In this document: positions 63,970-64,000 of the stretch, piece by piece
Layout of the letters: every line of letters starts with the position of its first letter
How positions within the stretch are numbered: the stretch's first letter is position 1
NCBI GenBank assembly: GCA_937872515.1
Contig: CALMSX010000117.1
Location: 1-64,000, forward strand
DNA from: an uncultured Bacteroidota bacterium
GTDB taxonomy: Bacteria; Bacteroidota; Bacteroidia; Chitinophagales; Saprospiraceae
Length of the DNA: 64,000 bases
Direction of reading: 5' to 3'
Notes under the pieces: generated by a model
What the model was told of the DNA's origin: nothing
Databases searched by the model: none
Seen by the model: the letters and a program-made list of their open reading frames with translations, nothing else
Position numbers and translations under genes: made by a program

Positions 63970-64000
63970 AAAGTGCTGGCAACCATTGCCGGTTGAAAAA

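Overview
The window is a piece of a Bacteroidota chromosome, most likely from the Saprospiria or a related lineage. The evidence is a SusC/SusD pair, many proteins ending in type IX secretion (T9SS) sorting tails, membrane sensors with two-component-regulator propellers and Y_Y_Y domains, promoters of the Bacteroidota form TTTG-N19-TAnnTTTG, and almost no Shine-Dalgarno sites. The lineage within the phylum is inferred from general gene style, not from a search.

Layout. 1-2400: the 3' end of a REP-associated (Y1) transposase with in-frame heptapeptide repeats, then a GT39-type membrane glycosyltransferase. 2399-15086: a beta-glucan (laminarin-like) utilization locus on the minus strand (two GH16 endoglucanases, a PKD-type lipoprotein, SusD, SusC, and a T9SS-exported protein with a duplicated carbohydrate-binding-like domain). 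Divergent from it is a membrane-bound regulator (propeller, Y_Y_Y, LuxR-like HTH) that probably controls it. 15087-15508: short-period repeats. 15509-17944: a ligase-associated MBL exonuclease and a Wzx-like flippase. 18029-30074: four large minus-strand exported proteins, including a 2372-residue LamG/T9SS protein. 30723-34835: a hybrid two-component sensor/AraC regulator. 34882-41304: exported proteins of unknown function, an Asp-box propeller protein and two orphan ExbD proteins. 41483-44798: the core operon rplM-rpsI-rpsB-tsf, followed by pyrH with its own promoter. 44869-50104: a DUF4143-type ATPase, XerD, a second repeat cluster, a small membrane protein, a DUF2202 lipoprotein and a cation/proton antiporter. 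50226-59026: a SprB-repeat T9SS protein, a DUF1800/DUF1501 pair, a Cys-rich exported protein whose signal peptide is encoded by a tetranucleotide repeat (out of frame here), and an L-domain-like T9SS protein. 59091-60059: a DUF2384/RES toxin-antitoxin operon with a visible operator. 60066-64000: an exported unknown protein, tRNA-Asn, an amidophosphoribosyltransferase homologue and pth.

How the genes fit together. GH16 enzymes at the cell surface would cut beta-1,3-glucan. SusD, the PKD lipoprotein and the duplicated-domain protein would bind the products, SusC would import them, and the divergent regulator would sense them. Much of the rest is cell-surface material exported by Sec/T9SS. The most notable signals are the (TTTC)10 repeat, which looks like an ON/OFF switch for an exported protein; the paired GACA-N2-TGTC operators of the RES toxin-antitoxin operon; two composite repeat clusters about 32 kb apart; and a palindrome matching the CRP consensus at 30111-30126.
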